The notes under the pieces are model-generated. The model saw nothing but the letters and a program-made list of their open reading frames with translations, had not been told where the DNA came from and searched no databases. Positions 9,364-17,551 of a DNA stretch of 64,000 nucleotides are shown here, one piece after another. Positions within the stretch are counted from its first letter, which is position 1, and the number at the start of each line of letters is the position of its first letter. A program made the translations under genes and the position numbers. The stretch is from the NCBI RefSeq assembly GCF_003234445.2, contig NZ_CP126269.1, positions 2,542,001 to 2,606,000 of the forward strand, written 5' to 3'. The stretch is from Curtobacterium sp. MCLR17_036. Its GTDB lineage: Bacteria; Actinomycetota; Actinomycetes; Actinomycetales; Microbacteriaceae.

Positions 9364-9376
9364 AGCATATCACATG
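9364..9376 (-). promoter_or_regulatory. Extended -10 promoter of flippase copy 2
   Basis: The minus strand reads CATGTGATATGCT, with -10 TATGCT and an extended TGA. It shares CATGTGATAT and its spacing to the start codon with the promoter at 3822-3834, suggesting co-regulation of both flippases. Confidence 0.6.
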
Positions 9377-9514
9377 CGAGCGAGACTTCCTTGGCTGGTT
9401 CATCGGAAGCGGCAGCGATCGCCACAGGGCCGCTCCCTACGTTCCCTCTCGTCGGCCCCGCCCGTGCACGTCGTGCGGCCGGTGACCCGCAGCCGACCAC
9501 CACCGAGGAGAACC

Positions 9515-11056
9515 ATGTTCCTGACGTACCTCAGGCGCGAACTCACGAACCGCAAGAAGCAGACCGTCATCGTCGCGATCGGGATGGCGTTGGCCATCGC
9601 CCTCGTGGTCGTCGTGTCCTCGATCGCCGGCGGCGTGCAGGCCGCGCAGTCGAGCGTGCTGCAGTCCGTGTACGGCGTCGGCACCGACATCACCGTCACG
9701 AAGACGACGACCCCGAGCGCGTCGGGCTCCGGTCGACCGGGTTTCGACTTCGGCAGCCGGAGCGGCGACGACGGCGACAGCAGCGGTTCCACCGAGCTGT
9801 CGCAGTCACGACTGGCCGTCGCACGCGGCACGAGCACGCTCAGCGCCGCAAACCTGACGACCGTGACGGGCACCGACGGCGTCGAGGCCGCGACGGGTGT
9901 GCTGACCCTCGAGAACAGCACCTTCTCGGGGCAGGTCCAGCAGCAGTCCACCGACGACAGCAGCAGCAGCAGCAGCAGCAGCGACGGCAGCACGCAGCAG
10001 GGCCCGCCGAGTGGCGGCGGCGGCTTCGGCGGCGGCTCGTTCGACGTCGACTCGTTCACCGTGACCGGCATCCCGGTCTCGGGCGACGCCGTCGGGCCCT
10101 TGACCAGCACCGAGCTCACGAAGGGGCGGACCTTCACCGCGGCGGACGCCGGGAAGGACGTCGTCGTGCTGGACGCGTCCTACGCGAAGAGCGAGTCGAA
10201 GGCGGTCGGCGACACCGTCGACATCGGCGGCACCGACTTCGAGGTCATCGGCATCGTCACGTCGACCGGCTCGTCGTCGACCACGGGTTCGAACACCTAC
10301 GTCCCCCTCGACACCGCGCAGGCACTGGCGGACCTCGACGGCAAGGTCACCGCGATCTACGTGTCCGCCGAGTCCTCGTCGGACGTCAACGCGATCAAGA
10401 CCGCCCTGCAGCAGGAGCTCACCACGGCGACGGTCTCCACCGAGTCCGACCTGGCGTCGAGCGTCTCCGGTTCGCTGGGCACCGCGTCGAGCCTCGTCGC
10501 GAACCTCGGCACGTGGCTGTCGATCGTGGTGCTGGCGGCGGCGTTCCTCCTCGCGATCCTCTTCACGATCTCCGGCGTCACCCGGCGCACCCGCGAGTTC
10601 GGCACCCTCAAGGCCATCGGCTGGTCGAACGGCCGCATCACCCGGCAGGTCGCCGGGGAGTCGCTCGTGCAGGGCCTCATCGGCGGTGTCGTCGGTGCAG
10701 CGGTCGGCCTGATCGGCATCCTCGTGGTGAACGTCGTCAGCCCGACCATCTCGGCGAGCGCCTCGAGCACCACCGGTGGCGGCGGCGCCGGCGGCGTCGG
10801 TGGCGGTGGCATGCCCGGAAGCGCGGCGACCGCGGCCGCGGGCAGCGGCACGACGGGCGGCGCCCCGGCCGGCGGATTCGGCGGCGGCGCGGCCACGGCG
10901 TCGACGAGCGACGTGGTCCTGCACGCCCCGGTGACCGTCGAGGTCGTCCTGCTGGCGATCGGCCTCTCGATCCTCGGTGGCCTCATCGCGGGCGCACTCG
11001 GCGGCTGGCGTGCGAGCAGGCTCCGTCCGGCCGAGGCACTGCGGAGCGTGGCCTGA
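9515..11056 (+). CDS. ABC transporter permease (MacB/FtsX family)
   Basis: 513-residue permease with a four-helix FtsX/MacB layout. There is one helix near residues 20-45, a long extracytoplasmic domain, then three C-terminal helices. The extracytoplasmic part has a low-complexity insert with eight consecutive serines, and a second Gly/Ala/Ser-rich loop lies before the last helix. ATG 9515 is preceded by a good GAGGAG ribosome binding site. It is followed by its ATPase. Such pairs export lipoproteins, peptides or antibiotics, or transmit mechanical signals; no periplasmic adaptor gene is nearby and the substrate is unknown. Confidence 0.88.
   Translation: MFLTYLRRELTNRKKQTVIVAIGMALAIALVVVVSSIAGGVQAAQSSVLQSVYGVGTDITVTKTTTPSASGSGRPGFDFGSRSGDDGDSSGSTELSQSRLAVARGTSTLSAANLTTVTGTDGVEAATGVLTLENSTFSGQVQQQSTDDSSSSSSSSDGSTQQGPPSGGGGFGGGSFDVDSFTVTGIPVSGDAVGPLTSTELTKGRTFTAADAGKDVVVLDASYAKSESKAVGDTVDIGGTDFEVIGIVTSTGSSSTTGSNTYVPLDTAQALADLDGKVTAIYVSAESSSDVNAIKTALQQELTTATVSTESDLASSVSGSLGTASSLVANLGTWLSIVVLAAAFLLAILFTISGVTRRTREFGTLKAIGWSNGRITRQVAGESLVQGLIGGVVGAAVGLIGILVVNVVSPTISASASSTTGGGGAGGVGGGGMPGSAATAAAGSGTTGGAPAGGFGGGAATASTSDVVLHAPVTVEVVLLAIGLSILGGLIAGALGGWRASRLRPAEALRSVA
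9959..9982 (+). repeat. (AGC)8 trinucleotide microsatellite in the permease gene
   Basis: Eight AGC codons in a row encode polyserine in the extracytoplasmic loop of the permease. Slippage would add or remove serines in frame. Confidence 0.9.
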
Positions 11057-11145
11057 TGCCCGGCCCCGCGACCGGCACGACACCGACCGCCGGCCCGCAC
11101 GCCGGCACCGCACCGACCCCGAGCACGCGACCAGGAGGAGTGACC

Positions 11146-11880
11146 GTGACCAGCACCGACGCCGCACCCGGCCAGGCGGAGGCGAGCCGCGCCTCCGGTC
11201 CGATGTACCGGCTGACGAACGTCAGCAAGACGTACCAGCAAAAGAACCGCACCGTCACCGCCCTGACGAACGTGGACCTGACGATCCCGCAGGGACAGCT
11301 CGTGGCGGTCCAGGGGCCGACCGGCGGCGGCAAGTCGACGCTGCTGCAGATGCTCGGGGCGCTCGACCGGCCGACGGCCGGGTCGATCCACCTCGGTGGC
11401 GACCGCGACGTCGCGAAGCTCGGCGACCGTGCACTGACCGACCTGCGGGCGACGGAGATCGGCTTCGTCTTCCAGAGCTTCAACCTCATCCCGACGCTGA
11501 CGGCGCTCGAGAACGTCGAGACGGCGTTCGCGGGGTCGCTCGCGAACCGAGCACGTCCGGAGATCCGCGAGCGGGCCACGGCTGCGCTCCGCGAGGTCGG
11601 GCTCGGCGAGCGGATGGAGCACCTGCCGGCCGAGCTCTCCGGCGGGCAGCAGCAGCGCGTCGCGATCGCCCGCGCCCTGGTGAAGAACCCCGGCGTGCTG
11701 CTGGCGGACGAGCCGACCGGTGCGCTCGACGAGGGCACCCGCGACGAGATCATGGGCCTCATCGAGAAGCAGTGGGCGGATCGCGGGCTGACGGTCGTCA
11801 TCGTCACGCACGACTCGTGGGTGGCGAAGCGGGCCGAGCGTCGCCTGTACATCGAGCAGGGTCAGGTGCGCGAGCTGTAG
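11146..11880 (+). CDS. ABC transporter ATP-binding protein (LolD/MacB type)
   Basis: 244-residue ATPase. The Walker A region reads GPTGGGKST (Thr-Gly-Gly in place of the more usual Ser-Gly-Ser). The Q-loop is in FVFQSFNLIPTLTALENV, the signature is LSGGQQQRVAIARAL, Walker B is VLLADEPTGALDE, and the H-loop His is in VIVTHD. GTG 11146 is preferred because AGGAGG sits 7 nt upstream. An in-frame ATG at 11056 overlaps the permease stop (TGATG) and would add 30 low-complexity residues. It pairs with the upstream permease to form an exporter of the o228/MacB class. Confidence 0.9.
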   Translation: MTSTDAAPGQAEASRASGPMYRLTNVSKTYQQKNRTVTALTNVDLTIPQGQLVAVQGPTGGGKSTLLQMLGALDRPTAGSIHLGGDRDVAKLGDRALTDLRATEIGFVFQSFNLIPTLTALENVETAFAGSLANRARPEIRERATAALREVGLGERMEHLPAELSGGQQQRVAIARALVKNPGVLLADEPTGALDEGTRDEIMGLIEKQWADRGLTVVIVTHDSWVAKRAERRLYIEQGQVREL

Positions 11881-11913
11881 GGCCGGCGGGCGGGCCCGGC
11901 CCTCGGGCCCGCT

Positions 11914-12840
11914 CTAGCCGCCGACCGGGTAGTCGCAGTACGCGAACCACCGCGAGTCCGGCGACCACGGCGGGACGTTGACCGTGCCCTGCCCGCCGTC
12001 GAGCACCACGAGGGTCTCCGGCAGCACCGCCATCCGGGCGCCGCGGACGAGCACGCCGGGCAGCAGCCGGAGCTCCACACGGTGGTCGGCGGGGTGGCCC
12101 TGCACGCCGGGCTCGTACGACAGGTAGAGCAGGTGCGCGCCGTCGGGCGAGACGTGCGGGAACCAGTTCACCCGGTCGTCGTTCGTGATCCGCACCGGGT
12201 CGGTCGCTCCCGGCCGCAGGGCGACGAGCTGCGCCGTGCCGGGGGTGAAGCGCTCCGAGTTCCACACGAGCAGGTCGCCGGCGAACGAGACGCCGTCGTC
12301 CGGGTGCTCGTCGCGGGTCAGGAAGGTCGGGTCCCCGGTGGCGGGGTCGACGAGTGCGACGTCGGTGGTCCAGACGCCCTGCTCGGAGTGCTCCCCGACG
12401 ATCGCCGCCAGGGTCTCGCCGTCCGGCGCGATGCCGTGCAGGTAGAACTTCCGGACGACCGGCAGCGCGGTGGTGACGTCGGTGAGCGTCGCTGCGGCTC
12501 CTCCGAGCGGGACCGGGACCCGGTACAGGTCGCCGTCGCGACCGCTCACCACGACGGAGGTGCCCGAGGGGTCGAGCACGTGGTCGTTGTTGATCTCCGG
12601 GACACCGGGCATCGGGACGGGCACCAGTGCCGACTCGTCGACGACCGTCCCGCCGTGCTCGAGCAGCCAGAGGTCACCGCCGCCGTTCAGCAGGAGCCTG
12701 CCGTCCGGCAGCACGCTCGGTGCCTCGACGAGCAGCGTGCTCGACTCGAACACGAGCCGGCTCGTCCGGCTCTCGAGGTCGTACACGTGCACCCGGCTGG
12801 TCTGTCCCGGCAGCAGCTGCCGTCCGCGCGCTTCCTTCAT
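11914..12840 (-). CDS. TolB-like beta-propeller (PD40) protein
   Basis: 308 residues made of repeated short beta-strand blocks ending in Asp-Gly or Ser-Pro-Asp turns (SVLPDGRLLL, DPSGTSVVVSG, HVSPDGAHLLYLSYEPG, WSPDSRWFAY), typical of WD40-like/TolB propellers. There is no signal peptide, so it is probably cytoplasmic. ATG 12840 is chosen because CAGGAT lies 7 nt upstream as a leaderless -10, with an alternative ATG at 12849. It lies downstream of the sugar permeases but behind a strong hairpin, so it is probably a separate unit. The function is unknown; similar folds occur in uronate lyases and in peptidase-associated sensors. Confidence 0.65.
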   Translation of the reverse strand: MKEARGRQLLPGQTSRVHVYDLESRTSRLVFESSTLLVEAPSVLPDGRLLLNGGGDLWLLEHGGTVVDESALVPVPMPGVPEINNDHVLDPSGTSVVVSGRDGDLYRVPVPLGGAAATLTDVTTALPVVRKFYLHGIAPDGETLAAIVGEHSEQGVWTTDVALVDPATGDPTFLTRDEHPDDGVSFAGDLLVWNSERFTPGTAQLVALRPGATDPVRITNDDRVNWFPHVSPDGAHLLYLSYEPGVQGHPADHRVELRLLPGVLVRGARMAVLPETLVVLDGGQGTVNVPPWSPDSRWFAYCDYPVGG

Positions 12841-12890
12841 GGGTCCCATCCTGTCGTGGTGCGGGCCGTGTGCGCGCCGGCGCACGGACG

Positions 12891-12935
12891 GACGGGAGGC
12901 GCGGTGCGGGTCCGACCCGCACCGTGCCTCCCGTC
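12891..12935 (-). terminator. Strong hairpin ending the sugar transport operon
   Basis: A 22-bp inverted repeat with one mismatch (left arm begins GACGGGAGGCGCGGTG) lies just after the MalG-like stop. It belongs to a GGGAGGC hairpin family repeated in this window. Confidence 0.75.
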
Positions 12936-12947
12936 AGGTGGTCCGGT

Positions 12948-13787
12948 CTACTTCACCGCACCGGCGGTCAGGCCGGCGACGAACTGGCGCTGCACCACGA
13001 GGAACGCGATGACCACCGGGATCGACACGACGAGCGAGGCCGCCATGATCTGGTTCCAGTACACGTTCGTCTGCGTCGAGTACTGCTGCAGGCCGACCGC
13101 CAGGGTCTGCCCGTCGCCGTTCGTCATCACCGAGGCGAACAGCACCTCGCCCCACGCCGTCATGAACGAGTAGATGCCGACCGCGACGAGACCCGGTCGC
13201 GCCGACGGCAGGATCACCCGGAACAGCGCTCCCATCGGCCCCGAGCCGTCGACCATCGCGGCCTCGTCGAGCTCCCGCGGGATGGTCTCGAAGTAGCCCG
13301 CCAGCATCCAGATCGAGAACGGCAGCGTGAAGGTCAGGTAGGTGATGATGAGGCCGGTCCAGCTGCCGACGAGCTGGATGCCGAGCGAGTTCCCGAGGTT
13401 CGTGAAGATGAGGAACAGCGGGAGCAGGAACAGCACACCCGGGAACATCTGGGTGGAGAGCACCGCGGTGGTGAAGGTGCTCTTGCCCTTGAAGTTCCAG
13501 CGCGAGACGCCGTAGGCCGCGAACGTCGCGATGATCAGCGAGAACACCGTGGCGACGGTGCAGACGACGAGCGAGTTCACGAAGTACTTCGCCAGGGGCA
13601 CGGTCGTCCACATGTCGATGAACGGCTGGATGGTGATGTTCGTCGGGATCCACGTGAAGTCGTCCTGCACGTCACCGAGCGGCTTGATGGCCGTGGTGAT
13701 CATCACGTAGAGGGGCACGACCGTGAACAGGGTCAGGACGACCAGGGTCACGATCTTGAAGGACTTGGCGCCGACTGTCTCACGCAC
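12948..13787 (-). CDS. Sugar ABC transporter permease (MalG-like)
   Basis: 279-residue inner-membrane permease with about six helices. The cytoplasmic EAA loop reads ELDEAAMVDGSGPMGALF followed by LPSARPG, which docks to the ATPase (not encoded here; actinobacteria often share one MsiK-type ATPase). It overlaps the end of the preceding permease gene by 8 bp. Last gene of the import operon before a strong terminator. The sugar is unknown. Confidence 0.93.
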   Translation of the reverse strand: MRETVGAKSFKIVTLVVLTLFTVVPLYVMITTAIKPLGDVQDDFTWIPTNITIQPFIDMWTTVPLAKYFVNSLVVCTVATVFSLIIATFAAYGVSRWNFKGKSTFTTAVLSTQMFPGVLFLLPLFLIFTNLGNSLGIQLVGSWTGLIITYLTFTLPFSIWMLAGYFETIPRELDEAAMVDGSGPMGALFRVILPSARPGLVAVGIYSFMTAWGEVLFASVMTNGDGQTLAVGLQQYSTQTNVYWNQIMAASLVVSIPVVIAFLVVQRQFVAGLTAGAVK

Positions 13788-14775
13788 GGACGGACCTCCG
13801 GTTGGTCACGGCGAGGTAGATGCCGGTGACGACGAGCAGGAAGAGCAGGAGCAACACGCTCATCGCGGCCCCGGAGCCGAAGTTCCAGGTGATGAAGGAC
13901 GCGTTGTAGATGTGGAAGCTCAGCAGGTCCGCGGCCGGGGGCTGCGCGGTCGAGCCGAACAGGACGAACGGGGTGTTGAAGTCGTTGAACGTCCAGAGGA
14001 AGATCACGAGCACGAGCGTCACGTTGACGGGGCGCACCATCGGCAGCGTGATCGAGCGCCACTGGCGGAACGGCTTCGCGCCGTCGACCGACGCGGCCTC
14101 GTACACGTCGTTCGGCACGGACTGCAGACCGGCCATGAGCATGAGGAAGGCGAACGGCCAGGTCTTCCAGATGGCGACGACCACGACGGACACGAACGCG
14201 TTCGAGCCGATGAGCCAGAACGGCCCGGTGCCGCCGAACAGCCCGAGCTGGTCCACCAGCAGGTGGTTGATCGCCCCGGAGTCGCGCTGGAACATGAACT
14301 TCCACGTGATGATGCCGGCGTACATCGGCAGCGCGTACGGCACGAGGAACAACGTGCGGAAGAGCCCGCGGCCGCGGAACGGCTTCTGCAGCGCGACCGC
14401 GGCGGCCATCCCGAACGTCCACGACAGGCCGACCACGAGCACGGTGAAGGCGCACGTGATGAGGAACGAGTGCAGTACGCCCTTGCCGACGGCCTGGTCG
14501 AAGTCGACGACGAGCTGGTAGTTGCGCAGCCCGGCGAACGGGGCAGCACCCCAGTTCGCGATGAAGTACTTCGTGAGCTGGATGAACGAGATCCAGATGC
14601 CGGTGAGCATCGGCACGATGTGGATGAGCAGCTCGAACAGGATCGCCGGCGCGACGAGCGCGTACGGCAGCCACTGGAACGAGCGCTTGCGACCCGGCGG
14701 ACGGCCCGACGTCGTCGGGGCCTTCGTGTGGGTCAGGTCGATCTGCTCGGAGTCGGGCAGGACCGTCGTGGACAT
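13780..14775 (-). CDS. Sugar ABC transporter permease (MalF-like)
   Basis: 331-residue permease with about six helices and an EAA motif (VYEAASVDGAKPFRQWRSITLP). ATG 14775 is preceded by AAAGG at a usable distance; an upstream in-frame extension lacks membrane or family character. It forms the heterodimeric channel with the MalG-like protein and works with the lipoprotein at 14955-16253. A hairpin between the binding-protein gene and this gene probably lowers permease expression relative to the binding protein. Confidence 0.93.
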   Translation of the reverse strand: MSTTVLPDSEQIDLTHTKAPTTSGRPPGRKRSFQWLPYALVAPAILFELLIHIVPMLTGIWISFIQLTKYFIANWGAAPFAGLRNYQLVVDFDQAVGKGVLHSFLITCAFTVLVVGLSWTFGMAAAVALQKPFRGRGLFRTLFLVPYALPMYAGIITWKFMFQRDSGAINHLLVDQLGLFGGTGPFWLIGSNAFVSVVVVAIWKTWPFAFLMLMAGLQSVPNDVYEAASVDGAKPFRQWRSITLPMVRPVNVTLVLVIFLWTFNDFNTPFVLFGSTAQPPAADLLSFHIYNASFITWNFGSGAAMSVLLLLFLLVVTGIYLAVTNRRSVRA

Positions 14776-14906
14776 GGGCAGGGCCTTTCGGCAGGAGGGA
14801 TCCGGGTGCTTCGCACCCCCGGCCGGGAACGGGCGGACGGGAGGCACGGCATGCGTGAGACCGATGGCTCACTGCCGACTGGTGGTCGGCTCTGGAGGTG
14901 GGGGGC

Positions 14907-14946
14907 GGAGGCCCGGTGCGGTCCTGCGGACGCGCACCGGGCCTCC
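14907..14946 (-). terminator. Intercistronic hairpin between binding protein and permeases
   Basis: Perfect 14-bp arms (GGAGGCCCGGTGCG and its complement) around a 12-nt loop lie directly after the binding-protein stop. It is probably a leaky terminator or mRNA stabiliser inside the operon. The rest of 14776-14954 holds only an orphan GGACGGGAGGCACGG half-element near 14833 and the ribosome binding site of the MalF-like gene. Confidence 0.65.
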
Positions 14947-14954
14947 TGACCGGG

Positions 14955-16253
14955 TCAGCCGATCGACTGGGAGACCTGGTCCTGCGCCGTCTGCAGCGCC
15001 GACTTGATCTCGCTGTCGGAGACGGTGCCGCCGGTGGCGATCTTGGCGAACATGTCGTTCATCGCCTTGCCGACCGTGGACTCGAACTGGTCCTCGGCGG
15101 GCACCAGCGGGAGCGGCTTGGCCTTGTTGTTGTAGATGTCGAGGAACGTCTTGGTCTGCTCGTCGGTGACCGAGTCGGCTGCGGCGGCGAGCACCGGCAG
15201 GGCCGAGTAGGGCTTGTCGAGCGTGGCCTGCGTGTCGGCGCTCGTCATGTACTCGACGAACTTCAGCGCGCCGTCCTTGTTCTTCGTGTTCTTGAAGACC
15301 GACAGGTTGATGCCCGCCGGGAACGAGGCGATGTCCTGACCGTCGGCGGTGGTCGGGAACGGCACGACGCCGAACTCGTCGGACGCCATGCCCTGCGAGG
15401 TGATCGTGGCGTTCGCGTTGTTCTGCGTGAGCATCATCGCAGCCTTGCCGTTGGCGAAGTCCGAGACGGCCTGGGTGCCGTTGTCGTACTGCGCGTTCGA
15501 CGTGTTGACGGCCTTGTCGGTCTGCATCAGGTCGAGGTAGCGCTTGATGCCGTCGACGTTCTCCTGGTCGGTGAAGGTCGGCTTGCCGTCCTTGTCGAAC
15601 CACTCGCCGCCGTTCTGCGCCGAGGTGATGAACGCGAAGTGCGCGTTCTCGGTGTACGAGCCACCGGCGATGGTGAAGCCGTACTTGCCGCCGGTGGTGA
15701 GCTTCTTGGCGTCGGCGGTCAGGTCCTCCCAGGTGGTCGGGGCCTCGAGACCGGCGTCCTTGAACATCGCCTTGTTGTAGTACAGGCCGTAGGCGAGGCC
15801 GTAGAGCGGGACGCTCGTGACGGTCTTGCCCGGCGCACCGCCGGTGGAGAGCGCGACCTTGCCGAACTTGTCCGCCCCGCCGATGGCCTTCATCTCGGAG
15901 TCGCCGAACTCCTGGAACGCGCCGGTCGCCTGCAGCGAGGTCGCCCAGGTGTTGCCGATGTTGACGACGTCCGGGCCCTGGCCCGAGGACACGGCGGTCT
16001 GGATCTTGGTCTGCAGGTCGTTCCAGCCGATGACCTGCAGGTTCACCTTGATCCCGGTCTCCTTGGTGAACTTCTCGAGGACGGGGGTGAGCACCTCCTT
16101 GTCGTTCTGGAGCGACGTGCCCTGGTTGGACGCCCAGTAGGTCAGCGTCTTGGGGTCGCTGGCTCCGGACGACCCGGAGGAGCAGGCTGTGAGGCCGGTC
16201 ACCGTGAGGGCGGCGGCCGCCGTGATGGCCAGTGCGCGGATGACAGTGCGCAT
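14955..16253 (-). CDS. Sugar-binding lipoprotein of ABC importer
   Basis: 432-residue family 1 extracellular solute-binding protein. The signal peptide ends in lipobox LTAC with the lipid-anchored Cys24, then a Ser/Gly linker, then the mature domain (TLTYWASNQGTSLQNDKEVL...). It captures a sugar outside the cell and passes it to the MalFG-like permeases. The gene lies downstream of the isomerase and dehydrogenase genes. It may share their ROK-controlled promoter, but a 143-nt spacer with a hairpin sits in between. Ligand not predictable by eye. Confidence 0.93.
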   Translation of the reverse strand: MRTVIRALAITAAAALTVTGLTACSSGSSGASDPKTLTYWASNQGTSLQNDKEVLTPVLEKFTKETGIKVNLQVIGWNDLQTKIQTAVSSGQGPDVVNIGNTWATSLQATGAFQEFGDSEMKAIGGADKFGKVALSTGGAPGKTVTSVPLYGLAYGLYYNKAMFKDAGLEAPTTWEDLTADAKKLTTGGKYGFTIAGGSYTENAHFAFITSAQNGGEWFDKDGKPTFTDQENVDGIKRYLDLMQTDKAVNTSNAQYDNGTQAVSDFANGKAAMMLTQNNANATITSQGMASDEFGVVPFPTTADGQDIASFPAGINLSVFKNTKNKDGALKFVEYMTSADTQATLDKPYSALPVLAAAADSVTDEQTKTFLDIYNNKAKPLPLVPAEDQFESTVGKAMNDMFAKIATGGTVSDSEIKSALQTAQDQVSQSIG

Positions 16254-16396
16254 GACTCTCTACTTTCTCGTCGTTGAGATGGTGCAGGAGGTGGTGGTGT
16301 CGTGCTGTCGGTGGTGCTGTGGGTGCTGCGGTGGTGCGTGCGGGTCGTCCCGTCGGTGCCCGCCCGTCGTCGGACGGGCACCTGCCGGACCGGCGG
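16254..16396 (-). other. Intergenic spacer with hairpin between dehydrogenase and binding-protein genes
   Basis: A 12-bp stem with one mismatch (16355-16382, GGTGCCCG foot) is followed on the minus strand by a stretch of GCAC/ACC-rich short repeats leading to the binding-protein start. It could be an attenuating terminator or contain a second promoter; I see no clear -10 box. Confidence 0.45.
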
Positions 16397-17551
16397 TCAG
16401 GCCAGGGTCGACGCTGCGGGGTCCCAACCCTCGGGGAGGGTCGGGGAGGGTGCGACGGTGCTCTCGACGAGCACCGCCTCACCACGTTCTGCCGCCTCGG
16501 CGATGGAGACCATCACGTCGAGGACGTGGAAGGCGAGGGCACCGGGGACCCGGTTCTCCTCGCCGGCACGGAGCGAGCGGGCCAGGTCGACCACGCCGGT
16601 GCCGCGCGTGTACGTCGAGCCGACCGCGGGGATCGACTCGGGCGCCTCGGCGCCGAGTGCGTACAGCTCGGTGTCGCCGTCGAAGTCGTTCGGGTCGGGG
16701 AAGACGACGGTGCCGGTCTCCCCCGCGATCTCGACGAAGCCGGTGCGACCGCGGTCCGACTCGAACGAGAAGACGCTCTGGGCGCTGCCGCCGTCCTCGA
16801 ACTCGATGAGCGCCGAGTGGTTCGTCGGGACCTCGACGGGGAACTCCGTGCCGGCCTTCGGTCCGGAACCGATCGTGCGGGTCGCTCGGGACTTCGACGC
16901 GGTCGCGGTGACCCGCTGCACCGGGCCGAACGCCTGCACGAGGGTCGTGATGTAGTACGGGCCGATGTCGAACAGCGGACCGGCGCCGTGGGCGAAGAGG
17001 AACTCGGGGCTCGGGTGCCACGACTCCGGACCGGGGCTCTGGAACAGCGTCAGACCGTTGAGCGGACGGCCGATGCGGCCCTCGCGGACGGTGCGGAGTG
17101 CCGTCTGCAGACCGGCGCCGAGGAACGTGTCGGGGGCGACGCTGACGGTCCGGCCGGCGGCTCGGGCGGCGTCACGGAGCGCGGCGGCGCTCTCGCGGTC
17201 GAGGGCGTAGGGCTTCTCGCCCCAGACGTGCTTGCCGGCGGCGAGGGCCTGCAGGGCGACCTCGACGTGCGCTGCCGGGATCGTCAGGTTCACGACGATC
17301 TCGACGTCGTCGTCGGCCAGGAGCTCCTCGACCGTGCCCGATCCCGGGACGCCCCACTTCTCGGCCTGCGCGGCGGCACGGGGCAGGTCGATGTCCGCGA
17401 TGAACCGGACCGCGACGTCCGGGAACACCGTGAGGTTCGAGAGGTACTGGTCGGAGATGACCCCGGCGCCGATGACGCCGACGCCGACCGGGCCGGTGCG
17501 GGTCGTCTCGGCGGCCGCGGACTGCGTGCCGGCGGCGGTGGTGTCGGTCAT
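16397..17551 (-). CDS. Gfo/Idh/MocA family oxidoreductase
   Basis: 384 residues. The N-terminal Rossmann domain (VGVGVIGAGVISDQYLSNL, about 23-41) binds NAD(P). The sugar-dehydrogenase signature GKHVWGEKPYALD carries the catalytic Lys of the EKP motif, and a GFO/IDH/MocA C-terminal alpha/beta domain follows. It oxidises a cyclic sugar or polyol hydroxyl. The ATG start overlaps the isomerase stop by 4 bp (ATGA). With the isomerase and importer it likely oxidises the imported sugar; in related operons such pairs make and process 3-keto sugars. Confidence 0.9.
   Translation of the reverse strand: MTDTTAAGTQSAAAETTRTGPVGVGVIGAGVISDQYLSNLTVFPDVAVRFIADIDLPRAAAQAEKWGVPGSGTVEELLADDDVEIVVNLTIPAAHVEVALQALAAGKHVWGEKPYALDRESAAALRDAARAAGRTVSVAPDTFLGAGLQTALRTVREGRIGRPLNGLTLFQSPGPESWHPSPEFLFAHGAGPLFDIGPYYITTLVQAFGPVQRVTATASKSRATRTIGSGPKAGTEFPVEVPTNHSALIEFEDGGSAQSVFSFESDRGRTGFVEIAGETGTVVFPDPNDFDGDTELYALGAEAPESIPAVGSTYTRGTGVVDLARSLRAGEENRVPGALAFHVLDVMVSIAEAAERGEAVLVESTVAPSPTLPEGWDPAASTLA

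Noticed and set aside
2379..9369. Horizontally acquired genomic island
   Set aside because: Base composition and promoter style match the neighbours and no integrase, tRNA junction or attachment repeats were found.
11056..11145. ATG 11056 as the start of the ABC ATPase, overlapping the permease stop
   Set aside because: It would add a 30-residue low-complexity tail. GTG 11146 has AGGAGG at the right distance and gives the normal family length, though coupling at 11056 is not excluded.
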